In this document: positions 26,903 to 41,736 of the stretch, in pieces
Position numbering within the stretch: position 1 is the stretch's first letter
Layout: each line of letters starts with the position of its first letter
Origin: Megachile rotundata
Taxonomy: Eukaryota > Arthropoda > Insecta > Hymenoptera > Megachilidae
Assembly: GCF_050947335.1 (NCBI RefSeq)
Contig: NW_027473486.1
Span: 186,001-250,000, forward strand
Direction of reading: 5' to 3'
Length of the DNA stretch: 64,000 bases
Notes under the pieces: model-generated
What the model was told of the DNA's origin: nothing
Seen by the model: the letters and a program-made list of their open reading frames with translations, nothing else
The model's database searches: none
Translations under genes and position numbers: made by a program

Positions 26903-28230
26903 TGATAATAATAAGAGTAATATATATAGTAATTGTCGTTCTATCGATCATATAAGCATAATATGGCTAATAATATGAGTTAGATCGATAATGATAAGAG
27001 TAGTAAGTACAGTAATTGTCGTTCTATCGATCATATAAGCATAATATGGCTAATAATATGAGTTAGATTGATAATAATAAGAGTAATATATATAGTAATT
27101 GTCGTTCTATCGATCATATAAGCATAATATGGCTAATAATATGAGTTAGATCGATAATGATAAGAGTAGTAAGTACAGTAATTGTCGTTCTATCGATCAT
27201 ATAAGCATAATATGGCTAATAATATGAGTTAGATTGATAATAATAAGAGTAATGGGTATAGTAATTGTCGTTCTGTCGATCATATAAGCATAATATGGCT
27301 AATAATATGAGTTAGATTGATAATAATAAGAGTAATAAGTATAGTACTTGTCGTTCTATCGATCATATAAGCATAATATGGCTAATAATATGAGTTAGAT
27401 TGATAATAGTATGAGTAATAGGTATAGTAATTGTCGTTCTATCGATCATATAAGCATAATATGGCTAATAATATGAGTTAGATTGATAATAGTAAGTGTA
27501 ATAAGTACAGTAATTGTCGTTCTGTCGATCATATAAGCATAATATGGCTAATAATATGAGTTAGATTGATAATAATAAGAGTAATATATATAGTAATTGT
27601 CGTTCTATCGATCATATAAGCATAATATGGCTAATAATATGAGTTAGATCGATAATGATAAGAGTAGTAAGTACAGTAATTGTCGTTCTATCGATCATAT
27701 AAGCATAATATGGCTAATAATATGAGTTAGATTGATAATAATAAGAGTAATATATATAGTAATTGTCGTTCTATCGATCATATAAGCATAATATGGCTAA
27801 TAATATGAGTTAGATCGATAATGATAAGAGTAGTAAGTACAGTAATTGTCGTTCTATCGATCATATAAGCATAATATGGCTAATAATATGAGTTAGATTG
27901 ATAATAATAAGAGTAATGGGTATAGTAATTGTCGTTCTGTCGATCATATAAGCATAATATGGCTAATAATATGAGTTAGATTGATAATAATAAGAGTAAT
28001 AAGTATAGTACTTGTCGTTCTATCGATCATATAAGCATAATATGGCTAATAATATGAGTTAGATTGATAATAGTATGAGTAATAGGTATAGTAATTGTCG
28101 TTCTATCGATCATATAAGCATAATATGGCTAATAATATGAGTTAGATTGATAATAGTAAGTGTAATAAGTACAGTAATTGTCGTTCTGTCGATCATATAA
28201 GCATAATATGGCTAATAATATGAGTTAGAT
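26903..28230 (+). repeat. 8-monomer (664-bp) tandem duplication inside S4
   Basis: The string I, E', I, E', J, K, B, C is repeated with an offset of exactly 664 bp, measured at AAGAGTAATATATA (26913 and 27577). I saw no substitution between copies when reading the two in parallel. Edges are approximate because adjacent monomers are alike. Confidence 0.8.
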
Positions 28231-29042
28231 TGATAATAATAAGAGTAATAAGTATAGTACTTGTCGTTCTATCGATCATATAAGCATAATATGGCTAATA
28301 ATATGAGTTAGATTGATAATAATAAGAGTAATAAGTATAGTAATTGTCGTGCTATCGATCATTTAAGCATAATATGGCTAATATTATGAGTTAGATCGAT
28401 AATGATAAGAGTAGTAAGTACAGTAATTGTCGTTCTGTCGATCATATAAGCATAATATGGCTAATAATATGAGTTAGATTGATAATAATAAGAGTAATAA
28501 GTATAGTACTTGTCGTTCTATCGATCATATAAGCATAATATGGCTAATAATATGAGTTAGATTGATAATAGTATGAGTAATAGGTATAGTAATTGTCGTT
28601 CTATCGATCATATAAGCATAATATGGCTAATAATATGAGTTAGATTGATAATAGTAAGTGTAATAAGTACAGTAATTGTCGTTCTGTCGATCATATAAGC
28701 ATAATATGGCTAATAATATGAGTTAGATTGATAATAATAAGAGTAGTGAGTATAGTAATTGTCGTTCTATCGATCATATAAGCATAATATGGCTAGTAAT
28801 ATGAGTTAGATTGATAATAATAAGAGTAATAAGTATAGTAATTGTCGTTCTATCGATCATTTAAGCATAATATGGCTAATAATATGAGTTAGGTAGATAA
28901 AAATAAGAATAATAAGTATAGTAATTGTCGTTCTATCGATCATACAAGCATAATATGGTTAATAATATGAGTTAGATTGATAATAATAAGAGTAATAAGT
29001 ATAGTAATTGTCGTTCTATCGATCATATAAGCATAATATGGC

Positions 29043-29126
29043 TAATAATATGAGTAAGATTGATAATAATAATAGTAATAAGTGTAGTAATTGTCGTTCT
29101 ATCGATCATATCTGCATAATATGGGC
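29043..29126 (+). repeat. 84-bp monomer (extra G in ATGGGC)
   Basis: A class H monomer ending ATATGGGC rather than ATATGGC. It is the only single-base insertion I found. The homologous H monomers 11.0 kb to the left lack it, so it is private to this copy and probably young, or a sequencing error in a G run. Confidence 0.9.
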
Positions 29127-29956
29127 TAATAATATGAGTTAGATTGATAATAATAAGAGTAATAAGTGTAGTAATTGTCGTTCTATCGATCATTTAAGCA
29201 TAATATGGCTAATAATATGAGTTAGATTGATAATAATAAGAGTAATAAGTATAGTAATTGTCGTTCTATCGATCATTTAAGCATAATATGGCTAGTAATA
29301 TGAGTTAGATTGATAATAATAAGAGTAATAAGTATAGTAATTGTCGTTCTATCGATCATTTAAGCATAATATGGCTAATAATATGAGTTAGGTAGATAAA
29401 AATAAGAATAATAAGTATAGTACTTGTCGTTCTATCGATCATATAAGCATAATATGGCTAATAATATGAGTTAGATTGATAATAGTATGAGTATTAGGTA
29501 TAGTAATTGTCGTTCTATCGATCATTTAAGCATAATATGGCTAATAATATGAGTTAGATTGATAATAATAAGAGTAATGAGTATAGTAATTGTAGTTCTA
29601 TCGATCATATCTGCATAATATGGTTAATAATATGAGTTAGATTCATAATAATAAGAGTAATAAGTATAGTAATTGTCGTTCTATCGATCATTTAAGCATA
29701 ATATGGCTAATAATATGAGTTAGATTGATAATAATAAGAGTAATAAGTATAGTAATTGTCGTTCTATCGATCATATAACCATAATATGGCTAATAATATA
29801 AGTTAGATTGATAATAATAAGAGTAATAAGTATAGTAATTGTCGTTCTATCGATCATTTAAGCATAATATGGCTAGTAATATGAGTTAGATTGATAATAA
29901 TAAGAGTAATAAGTATAGTAATTGTCGTTCTATCGATCATTTAAGCATAATATGGC

Positions 29957-32900
29957 TAATAATATGAGTTAGGTAGATAAAAATAAGAATAATAAGTATA
30001 GTAATTGTCGTTCTATCGATCATATCTGCATAATATGGCTAATAATATGAGTTAGATTGATAATAATAAGAGTAATAAGTGTAGTAATTGTCGTTCTATC
30101 GATCATTTAAGCATAATATGGCTAATAATATGAGTTAGATTGATAATAATAAGAGTAATATATATAGGAATTGTCGTTCTATCGATCATATAAGCATAAT
30201 ATGGCTAATAATATGAGTTAGATCGATAATGATAAGAGTAGTAAGTACAGTAATTGTCGTTCTATCGATCATATAAGCATAATATGGCTAATAATATGAG
30301 TTAGATTGATAATAATAAGAGTAATGGGTATAGTAATTGTCGTTCTGTCGATCATATAAGCATAATATGGCTAATAATATGAGTTAGATTGATAATAATA
30401 AGAGAAATAAGTATAGTACTTGTCGTTCTATCGATCATATAAGCATAATATGGCTAATAATATGAGTTAGATTGATAATAGTATGAGTAATAGGTATAGT
30501 AATTGTCGTTCTATCGATCATTTAAGCATAATATGGCTAATATTATGAGTTAGATCGATAATGATAAGAGTAGTAAGTACAGTAATTGTCGTTCTGTCGA
30601 TCATATAAGCATAATATGGCTAATAATATGAGTTAGATTGATAATAATAAGAGTAATAAGTATAGTACTTGTCGTTCTATCGATCATATAAGCATAATAT
30701 GGCTAATAATATGAGTTAGATTGATAATAGTATGAGTAATAGGTATAGTAATTGTCGTTCTGTCGATCATATAAGCATAATATGGCTAATAATATGAGTT
30801 AGATTGATAATAATAAGAGTAATAAGTATAGTACTTGTCGTTCTATCGATCATATAAGCATAATATGGCTAATAATATGAGTTAGATTGATAATAGTATG
30901 AGTAATAGGTATAGTAATTGTCGTTCTATCGATCATTTAAGCATAATATGGCTAATATTATGAGTTAGATCGATAATGATAAGAGTAGTAAGTACAGTAA
31001 TTGTCGTTCTGTCGATCATATAAGCATAATATGGCTAATAATATGAGTTAGATTGATAATAATAAGAGTAATAAGTATAGTACTTGTCGTTCTATCGATC
31101 ATATAAGCATAATATGGCTAATAATATGAGTTAGATGATAATAGTATGAGTAATAGGTATAGTAATTGTCGTTCTATCGATCATATAAGCATAATATGGC
31201 TAATAATATGAGTTAGATTGATAATAGTAAGTGTAATAAGTACAGTAATTGTCGTTCTGTCGATCATATAAGCATAATATGGCTAATAATATGAGTTAGA
31301 TTGATAATAATAAGAGTAGTGAGTATAGTAATTGTCGTTCTATCGATCATATAAGCATAATATGGCTAATAATATGAGTTAGATTGATAATAATAAGAGT
31401 AATAAGTATAGTAATTGTCGTTCTATCGATCATTTAAGCATAATATGGCTAATAATATGAGTTAGATTGATAATAATAAGAGTAATATATATAGTAATTG
31501 TCGTTCTATCGATCATATAAGCATAATATGGCTAATAATATGAGTTAGATCGATAATGATAAGAGTAGTAAGTACAGTAATTGTCGTTCTATCGATCATA
31601 TAAGCATAATATGGCTAATAATATGAGTTAGATTGATAATAATAAGAGTAATATATATAGTAATTGTCGTTCTATCGATCATATAAGCATAATATGGCTA
31701 ATAATATGAGTTAGATCGATAATGATAAGAGTAGTAAGTACAGTAATTGTCGTTCTATCGATCATATAAGCATAATATGGCTAATAATATGAGTTAGATT
31801 GATAATAATAAGAGTAATGGGTATAGTAATTGTCGTTCTGTCGATCATATAAGCATAATATGGCTAATAATATGAGTTAGATTGATAATAATAAGAGTAA
31901 TAAGTATAGTACTTGTCGTTCTATCGATCATATAAGCATAATATGGCTAATAATATGAGTTAGATTGATAATAGTATGAGTAATAGGTATAGTAATTGTC
32001 GTTCTATCGATCATATAAGCATAATATGGCTAATAATATGAGTTAGATTGATAATAGTAAGTGTAATAAGTACAGTAATTGTCGTTCTGTCGATCATATA
32101 AGCATAATATGGCTAATAATATGAGTTAGATTGATAATAATAAGAGTAATAAGTATAGTACTTGTCGTTCTATCGATCATATAAGCATAATATGGCTAAT
32201 AATATGAGTTAGATTGATAATAATAAGAGTAATAAGTATAGTAATTGTCGTGCTATCGATCATTTAAGCATAATATGGCTAATATTATGAGTTAGATCGA
32301 TAATGATAAGAGTAGTAAGTACAGTAATTGTCGTTCTGTCGATCATATAAGCATAATATGGCTAATAATATGAGTTAGATTGATAATAATAAGAGTAATA
32401 AGTATAGTACTTGTCGTTCTATCGATCATATAAGCATAATATGGCTAATAATATGAGTTAGATTGATAATAGTATGAGTAATAGGTATAGTAATTGTCGT
32501 TCTATCGATCATATAAGCATAATATGGCTAATAATATGAGTTAGATTGATAATAGTAAGTGTAATAAGTACAGTAATTGTCGTTCTGTCGATCATATAAG
32601 CATAATATGGCTAATAATATGAGTTAGATTGATAATAATAAGAGTAGTGAGTATAGTAATTGTCGTTCTATCGATCATATAAGCATAATATGGCTAATAA
32701 TATGAGTTAGATTGATAATAATAAGAGTAATAAGTATAGTAATTGTCGTTCTATCTATCATTAAGCATAATATGGCTAGTAATATGAGTTAGATTGATAA
32801 TAATAAGAGTAATAAGTATAGCAATTATCGTTCTATCGATCATTTAAGCATAATATGGCTAATAATATGAGTTAGATTGATAATAATAAGAGTAATAAGT

Positions 32901-34933
32901 ATAGTAATTGTCGTTCTATCGATCATTTAAGCATAATATGGCTAATAATATGAGTTAGGTTGATAAAAATAAGAATAATAAGTATAGTAATTGTCGTTCT
33001 GTCGATCATATAAGCATAATATGGCTAATAATATGGGTTAGCTTGATAATAATAAAAGTAATAAGTATAGTAATTGTCGTTCTATCGATCATTTAAGCAT
33101 AATATGGCTAATAATATGAGTTAGATTGATAATAATAAGAGTAATAAGTATAGTAATTGTCGTTCTATCGATCATATAAGCATAATATGGCTAATAATAT
33201 GAGTTAGATCGATAATGATATGAGTAATAAATATAGTAATTGTCGTTCTATCGATCATATCTGCATAATATGGCTAATAATATGAGTTAGATTGATAATA
33301 GTAAGTGTAATAAGTACAGTAATTGTCGTTCTGTCGATCATATAAGCATAATATGGCTAATAATATGAGTTAGATTGATAATAATAAGAGTAGTGAGTAT
33401 AGTAATTGCCGTTCTATCGATCATATAAGCATAATATGTCTAATAATATGAGTTAGGTTGATAATAATAGGAGTAATAAGTATAGTAAATGTCGTGCTAT
33501 CGATCATATCTGCATTATATGGTTAATAATATGAGTTAGATTAATAATAGTGAGTGTAATAAGTATAGTAATTGTCGTTCCATCGATCATATTAGCATAA
33601 TATGGTTAATAATATGAGTTAGATTAATAATAATAAGAGTAATAAGTACAGTAATTGTCGTTCTATCGATCATATAAGCATAATATGGTTAATAATATGA
33701 GTTAGATTGATAACAATAAGAGTAATAAGTACAGTAATTGTCGTTCTATCGATAATATAAGCATAATATGGCTAATAATATGAGTTAGATCGATAATGAT
33801 ATGAGTAATAAGTACAGTAATTGTCGTTCTATCGATCATATAAGCATAATATGGCTAATAATATGAGTTAGATTGATAATAGTATGAGTAATAGGTATAG
33901 TAATTGTCGTTCTATCGATCATATAAGCATAATATGGCTAATAATATGAGTTAGATTGATAATAGTAAGTGTAATAAGCACAGTAATTGTCGTTCTGTCG
34001 ATCATATAAGCATAATATGGCTAATAATATGAGTTAGATTGATAATAATAAGAGTAGTGAGTATAGTAATTGTCGTTCTATCGATCATATAAGCATAATA
34101 TGGCCAATAATATTAGTTAGATTGATAATAGTAAGAGTAATAAGTATAGTAATTGTCGTTCTATCGATCATTAAGCATAATATGGCTAATAATATGAGTT
34201 AGATTGATAATAATAAGAGTAATATATATAGTAATTGTCGTTCTATCGATCATATAAGCATAATATGGCTAATAATATGAGTTAGATCGATAATGATAAG
34301 AGTAGTAAGTACAGTAATTGTCGTTCTATCGAACATATAAGCATAATATGGCTAATAATATGAGTTAGATTGATAATAATAAGAGTAATGGGTATAGTAA
34401 TTGTCGTTCTGTCGATCATTTAAGCATAATATGGCTAATAATATGAGTTAGGTTGATAAAAATAAGAATAATAAGTATAGTAATTGTCGTTCTGTCTATC
34501 ATATAAGCATAATATGGCTAATAATATGGGTTAGCTTGATAATAATAAGAGTAATAAGTATAGTAATTGTCGTTCTATCGATCATTTAAGCATAATATGG
34601 CTAATAATATGAGTTAGATTGATAATAATAAGAGTAATAAGTATAGTAATTGTCGTTCTATCGATCATATAAGCATAATATGGCTAATAATATGAGTTAG
34701 ATCGATAATGATATGAGTAATAAATATAGTAATTGTCGTTCTATCGATCATATCTGCATAATATGGCTAATAATATGAGTTAGATTGATAATAGTAAGTG
34801 TAATAAGTACAGTAGTTGTCGTTCTGTCGATCATATAAGCATAATATGGCTAATAATATGAGTTAGATTGATAATAATAAGAGTAGTGAGTATAGTAATT
34901 GCCGTTCTATCGGTCATATAAGCATAATATGGC
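29957..34933 (+). repeat. super-unit S5 (60 monomers, 4977 bp)
   Basis: The front half follows S4 and S1 types. At 32695 it switches to the left-hand HOR family: 82-bp A, A, A, F, GGGTTAGC monomer, A, E, C, D, three ATTAATAAT-type monomers, then P (33690), E, B, C, D. The stretch from 32695 to 33690 is 995 bp, the same as 416 to 1411. S5 is thus a fusion of two HOR lineages. Confidence 0.85.
31119..31200 (+). repeat. 82-bp monomer (TTAGATGATA)
   Basis: A class B monomer missing one T in TTAGATTGATA. This deletion differs from the CATTAAGC one and is private: the matching B monomers in S1, S4 and S6 are full length. Confidence 0.9.
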
Positions 34934-37900
34934 TAATAATATGAGTTAGGTAGATAAAAATAAGAATAATAAGTATAGTAATTGTCGTTCTATCGATCAT
35001 ATCTGCATAATATGGCTAATAATATGAGTTAGATTGATAATAATAAGAGTAATAAGTGTAGTAATTGTCGTTCTATCGATCATTTAAGCATAATATGGCT
35101 AATAATATGAGTTAGATTGATAATAATAAGAGTAATATATATAGGAATTGTCGTTCTATCGATCATATAAGCATAATATGGCTAATAATATGAGTTAGAT
35201 CGATAATGATAAGAGTAGTAAGTACAGTAATTGTCGTTCTATCGATCATATAAGCATAATATGGCTAATAATATGAGTTAGATTGATAATAATAAGAGTA
35301 ATGGGTATAGTAATTGTCGTTCTGTCGATCATATAAGCATAATATGGCTAATAATATGAGTTAGATTGATAATAGTATGAGTAATAGGTATAGTAATTGT
35401 CGTTCTATCGATCATTTAAGCATAATATGGCTAATATTATGAGTTAGATCGATAATGATAAGAGTAGTAAGTACAGTAATTGTCGTTCTGTCGATCATAT
35501 AAGCATAATATGGCTAATAATATGAGTTAGATTGATAATAATAAGAGTAATAAGTATAGTACTTGTCGTTCTATCGATCATATAAGCATAATATGGCTAA
35601 TAATATGAGTTAGATTGATAATAGTATGAGTAATAGGTATAGTAATTGTCGTTCTGTCGATCATATAAGCATAATATGGCTAATAATATGAGTTAGATTG
35701 ATAATAATAAGAGTAATAAGTATAGTACTTGTCGTTCTATCGATCATATAAGCATAATATGGCTAATAATATGAGTTAGATTGATAATAGTATGAGTAAT
35801 AGGTATAGTAATTGTCGTTCTATCGATCATTTAAGCATAATATGGCTAATATTATGAGTTAGATCGATAATGATAAGAGTAGTAAGTACAGTAATTGTCG
35901 TTCTGTCGATCATATAAGCATAATATGGCTAATAATATGAGTTAGATTGATAATAATAAGAGTAATAAGTATAGTACTTGTCGTTCTATCGATCATATAA
36001 GCATAATATGGCTAATAATATGAGTTAGATTGATAATAGTATGAGTAATAGGTATAGTAATTGTCGTTCTATCGATCATATAAGCATAATATGGCTAATA
36101 ATATGAGTTAGATTGATAATAGTAAGTGTAATAAGTACAGTAATTGTCGTTCTGTCGATCATATAAGCATAATATGGCTAATAATATGAGTTAGATTGAT
36201 AATAATAAGAGTAGTGAGTATAGTAATTGTCGTTCTATCGATCATATAAGCATAATATGGCTAATAATATGAGTTAGATTGATAATAATAAGAGTAATAA
36301 GTATAGTAATTGTCGTTCTATCGATCATTTAAGCATAATATGGCTAATAATATGAGTTAGATTGATAATAATAAGAGTAATATATATAGTAATTGTCGTT
36401 CTATCGATCATATAAGCATAATATGGCTAATAATATGAGTTAGATCGATAATGATAAGAGTAGTAAGTACAGTAATTGTCGTTCTATCGATCATATAAGC
36501 ATAATATGGCTAATAATATGAGTTAGATTGATAATAATAAGAGTAATATATATAGTAATTGTCGTTCTATCGATCATATAAGCATAATATGGCTAATAAT
36601 ATGAGTTAGATCGATAATGATAAGAGTAGTAAGTACAGTAATTGTCGTTCTATCGATCATATAAGCATAATATGGCTAATAATATGAGTTAGATTGATAA
36701 TAATAAGAGTAATGGGTATAGTAATTGTCGTTCTGTCGATCATATAAGCATAATATGGCTAATAATATGAGTTAGATTGATAATAATAAGAGTAATAAGT
36801 ATAGTACTTGTCGTTCTATCGATCATATAAGCATAATATGGCTAATAATATGAGTTAGATTGATAATAGTATGAGTAATAGGTATAGTAATTGTCGTTCT
36901 ATCGATCATATAAGCATAATATGGCTAATAATATGAGTTAGATTGATAATAGTAAGTGTAATAAGTACAGTAATTGTCGTTCTGTCGATCATATAAGCAT
37001 AATATGGCTAATAATATGAGTTAGATTGATAATAATAAGAGTAATAAGTATAGTACTTGTCGTTCTATCGATCATATAAGCATAATATGGCTAATAATAT
37101 GAGTTAGATTGATAATAATAAGAGTAATAAGTATAGTAATTGTCGTGCTATCGATCATTTAAGCATAATATGGCTAATATTATGAGTTAGATCGATAATG
37201 ATAAGAGTAGTAAGTACAGTAATTGTCGTTCTGTCGATCATATAAGCATAATATGGCTAATAATATGAGTTAGATTGATAATAATAAGAGTAATAAGTAT
37301 AGTACTTGTCGTTCTATCGATCATATAAGCATAATATGGCTAATAATATGAGTTAGATTGATAATAGTATGAGTAATAGGTATAGTAATTGTCGTTCTAT
37401 CGATCATATAAGCATAATATGGCTAATAATATGAGTTAGATTGATAATAGTAAGTGTAATAAGTACAGTAATTGTCGTTCTGTCGATCATATAAGCATAA
37501 TATGGCTAATAATATGAGTTAGATTGATAATAATAAGAGTAGTGAGTATAGTAATTGTCGTTCTATCGATCATATAAGCATAATATGGCTAATAATATGA
37601 GTTAGATTGATAATAATAAGAGTAATAAGTATAGTAATTGTCGTTCTATCTATCATTAAGCATAATATGGCTAGTAATATGAGTTAGATTGATAATAATA
37701 AGAGTAATAAGTATAGTAATTATCGTTCTATCGATCATTTAAGCATAATATGGCTAATAATATGAGTTAGATTGATAATAATAAGAGTAATAAGTATAGT
37801 AATTGTCGTTCTATCGATCATTTAAGCATAATATGGCTAATAATATGAGTTAGGTTGATAAAAATAAGAATAATAAGTATAGTAATTGTCGTTCTGTCGA

Positions 37901-39828
37901 TCATATAAGCATAATATGGCTAATAATATGGGTTAGCTTGATAATAATAAAAGTAATAAGTATAGTAATTGTCGTTCTATCGATCATTTAAGCATAATAT
38001 GGCTAATAATATGAGTTAGATTGATAATAATAAGAGTAATAAGTATAGTAATTGTCGTTCTATCGATCATATAAGCATAATATGGCTAATAATATGAGTT
38101 AGATCGATAATGATATGAGTAATAAATATAGTAATTGTCGTTCTATCGATCATATCTGCATAATATGGCTAGTAATATGAGTTAGATTGATAATAGTAAG
38201 TGTAATAAGTACAGTAATTGTCGTTCTGTCGATCATATAAGCATAATATGGCTAATAATACGAGTTAGATTGATAATAATAAGAGTAGTGAGTATAGTAA
38301 TTGCCGTTCTATCGATCATATAAGCATAATATGTCTAATAATATGAGTTAGGTTGATAATAATAGGAGTAATAAGTATAGTAAATGTCGTGCTATCGATC
38401 ATATCTGCATTATATGGTTAATAATATGAGTTAGATTAATAATAGTGAGTGTAATAAGTATAGTAATTGTCGTTCTATCGATCATATTAGCATAATATGG
38501 TTAATAATATGAGTTAGATTAATAATAATAAGAGTAATAAGTACAGTAATTGTCGTTCTATCGATCATATAAGCATAATATGGTTAATAATATGAGTTAG
38601 ATTGATAACAATAAGAGTAATAAGTACAGTAATTGTCGTTCTATCGATAATATAAGCATAATATGGCTAATAATATGAGTTAGATCGATAATGATATGAG
38701 TAATAAGTACAGTAATTGTCGTTCTATCGATCATATAAGCATAATATGGCTAATAATATGAGTTAGATTGATAATAGTATGAGTAATAGGTATAGTAATT
38801 GTCGTTCTATCGATCATATAAGCATAATATGGCTAATAATATGAGTTAGATTGATAATAGTAAGTGTAATAAGCACAGTAATTGTCGTTCTGTCGATCAT
38901 ATAAGCATAATATGGCTAATAATATGAGTTAGATTGATAATAATAAGAGTAGTGAGTATAGTAATTGTCGTTCTATCGATCATATAAGCATAATATGGCC
39001 AATAATATTAGTTAGATTGATAATAATAAGAGTAATAAGTATAGTAATTGTCGTTCTATCGATCATTAAGCATAATATGGCTAATAATATGAGTTAGATT
39101 GATAATAATAAGAGTAATATATATAGTAATTGTCGTTCTATCGATCATATAAGCATAATATGGCTAATAATATGAGTTAGATCGATAATGATAAGAGTAG
39201 TAAGTACAGTAATTGTCGTTCTATCGAACATATAAGCATAATATGGCTAATAATATGAGTTAGATTGATAATAATAAGAGTAATGGGTATAGTAATTGTC
39301 GTTCTGTCGATCATTTAAGCATAATATGGCTAATAATATGAGTTAGGTTGATAAAAATAAGAATAATAAGTATAGTAATTGTCGTTCTGTCTATCATATA
39401 AGCATAATATGGCTAATAATATGGGTTAGCTTGATAATAATAAGAGTAATAAGTATAGTAATTGTCGTTCTATCGATCATTTAAGCATAATATGGCTAAT
39501 AATATGAGTTAGATTGATAATAATAAGAGTAATAAGTATAGTAATTGTCGTTCTATCGATCATATAAGCATAATATGGCTAATAATATGAGTTAGATCGA
39601 TAATGATATGAGTAATAAATATAGTAATTGTCGTTCTATCGATCATATCTGCATAATATGGCTAATAATATGAGTTAGATTGATAATAGTAAGTGTAATA
39701 AGTACAGTAGTTGTCGTTCTGTCGATCATATAAGCATAATATGTCTAATAATATGAGTTAGATTGATAATAATAAGAGTAGTGAGTATAGTAATTGCCGT
39801 TCTATCGGTCATATAAGCATAATATGTC
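34934..39828 (+). repeat. super-unit S6 (59 monomers, 4895 bp), tandem copy of S5
   Basis: Matches S5 from end to end, at offset 4977 near the start and 4895 afterwards. The 83-bp difference is loss of the K monomer after J, near 35355. Rare S5 marks recur here: CTATCTATCATTAAGC, GGCCAATAATATTAG, AAGCACAG, CGAACATATAAGC, CGGTCATATAAGC. Few substitutions separate the two, so this is among the youngest large duplications in the window. Confidence 0.9.
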
Positions 39829-41736
39829 TAATAATATGAGTTAGGTTGATAATAATAGGAGTAATAAGTATAGTAAATGTCGTGCTATCGATCATATCTG
39901 CATAATATGGTTAATAATATGAGTTAGATTAATAATAGTGAGTGTAATAAGTATAGTAATTGTCGTTCTATCGATCATATTAGCATAATATGGTTAATAA
40001 TATGAGTTAGATTAATAATAATAAGAGTAATAAGTACAGTAATTGTCGTTCTATCGATCATATAAGCATAATATGGTTAATAATATGAGTTAGATTGATA
40101 ACAATAAGAGTAATAAGTACAGTAATTGTCGTTCTATCGATAATATAAGCATAATATGGCTAATAATATGAGTTAGATCGATAATGATATGAGTAATAAG
40201 TACAGTAATTGTCGTTCTATCGATCATATAAGCATAATATGGCTAATAATATGAGTTAGATTGATAATAGTATGAGTAATAGGTATAGTAATTGTCGTTC
40301 TATCGATCATATAAGCATAATATGGCTAATAATATGAGTTAGATTGATAATAGTAAGTGTAATAAGTACAGTAATTGTCGTTCTGTCGATCATATAAGCA
40401 TAATATGGCTAATAATATGAGTTAGATTGATAATAATAAGAGTAGTGAGTATAGTAATTGTCGTTCTATCGATCATATAAGCATAATATGGCTAATAATA
40501 TGAGTTAGATTGATAATAATAAGAGTAATAAGTATAGTAATTGTCGTTCTATCGATCATTAAGCATAATATGGCTAGTAATATGAGTTAGATTGATAATA
40601 ATAAGAGTAATAAGTATAGTAATTGTCGTTCTATCGATCATTTAAGCATAATATGGCTAATAATATGAGTTAGGTAGATAAAAATAAGAATAATAAGTAT
40701 AGTAATTGTCGTTCTATCGATCATACAAGCATAATATGGTTAATAATATGAGTTAGATTGATAATAATAAGAGTAATAAGTATAGTAATTGTCGTTCTAT
40801 CGATCATATAAGCATAATATGGCTAATAATACGAGTAAGATTGATAATAATAATAGTAATAAGCGTAGTAATTGTCGTTCTATCGATCATATCTGCATAA
40901 TATGGCTAATAATATGAGTTAGATTGATAATAATAAGAGTAATAAGTATAGTAATTGTCCTTCTATCGATCATTTAAGCATAATATGGCTAATAATATGA
41001 GTTAGGTTGATAAAAATAAGAATAATAAGTATAGTAATTGTCGTTCTGTCGATCATATAAGCATAATATGGCTAATAATATGAGTTAGATTGATAATAAT
41101 AAGAGTAATAAGTATAGTACTTGTCGTTCTATCGATCATATAAGCATAATATGGCTAATAATATGAGTTAGATTGATAATAGTATGAGTAATAGGTATAG
41201 CAATTGTCGTTCTATCGATCATATAAGCATAATATGGCTAATAATATGAGTTAGATTGATAATAGTAAGTGTAATAAGTACAGTAATTGTCGTTCTGTCG
41301 ATCATATAAGCATAATATGGCTAATAATATGAGTTAGATTGATAATAATAAGAGTAGTTAGTATAGTAATTGCCGTTCTATCGATCATATAAGCATAATA
41401 TGGCTAATAATATGAGTTAGATTGATAATAGTATGAGTAATAGGTATAGTAATTGTCGTTCTATCGATCATATAAGCATAATATGGCTAATAATATGAGT
41501 TAGATTGATAATAGTAAGTGTAATAAGTACAGTAATTGTCGTTCTGTCGATCATATAAGCATAATATGGCTAATAATATGAGTTAGATTGATAATAATAA
41601 GAGTAGTGAGTATAGTAATTGCCGTTCTATCGATCATATAAGCATAATATGGCTAATAATATGAGTTAGATTGATAATAATAAGAGTAATAAGTATAGTA
41701 ATTGTCGTTCTATCGATCATATAAGCATAATATGGC
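39829..41736 (+). repeat. second P-anchored block (copy of the 4.6-6 kb type)
   Basis: Three ATTAATAAT-type monomers lead into P (40078), E, B, C, D, 82-bp A (40493), A, G, A, H, A with GTCCTTCT, F, K, B, C, D. The order is that of 4646-6055. A B-C-D triplet is repeated near 41.4 kb. Private changes include GTAGTTAG in a D monomer and AATACGAG in H. Confidence 0.83.

Larger units (their letters stand above)
25391..29956 (+). repeat. super-unit S4 (55 monomers, 4566 bp)
   Basis: The first part matches S1 at +9960 and S5 at -4565. It contains an exact 8-monomer tandem duplication at 26.9-28.2 kb. From about 27560 it follows the 16.52-19.95 kb segment at an offset of 11039 bp (133 monomers). 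It includes the only 84-bp monomer (29043). Confidence 0.85.
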
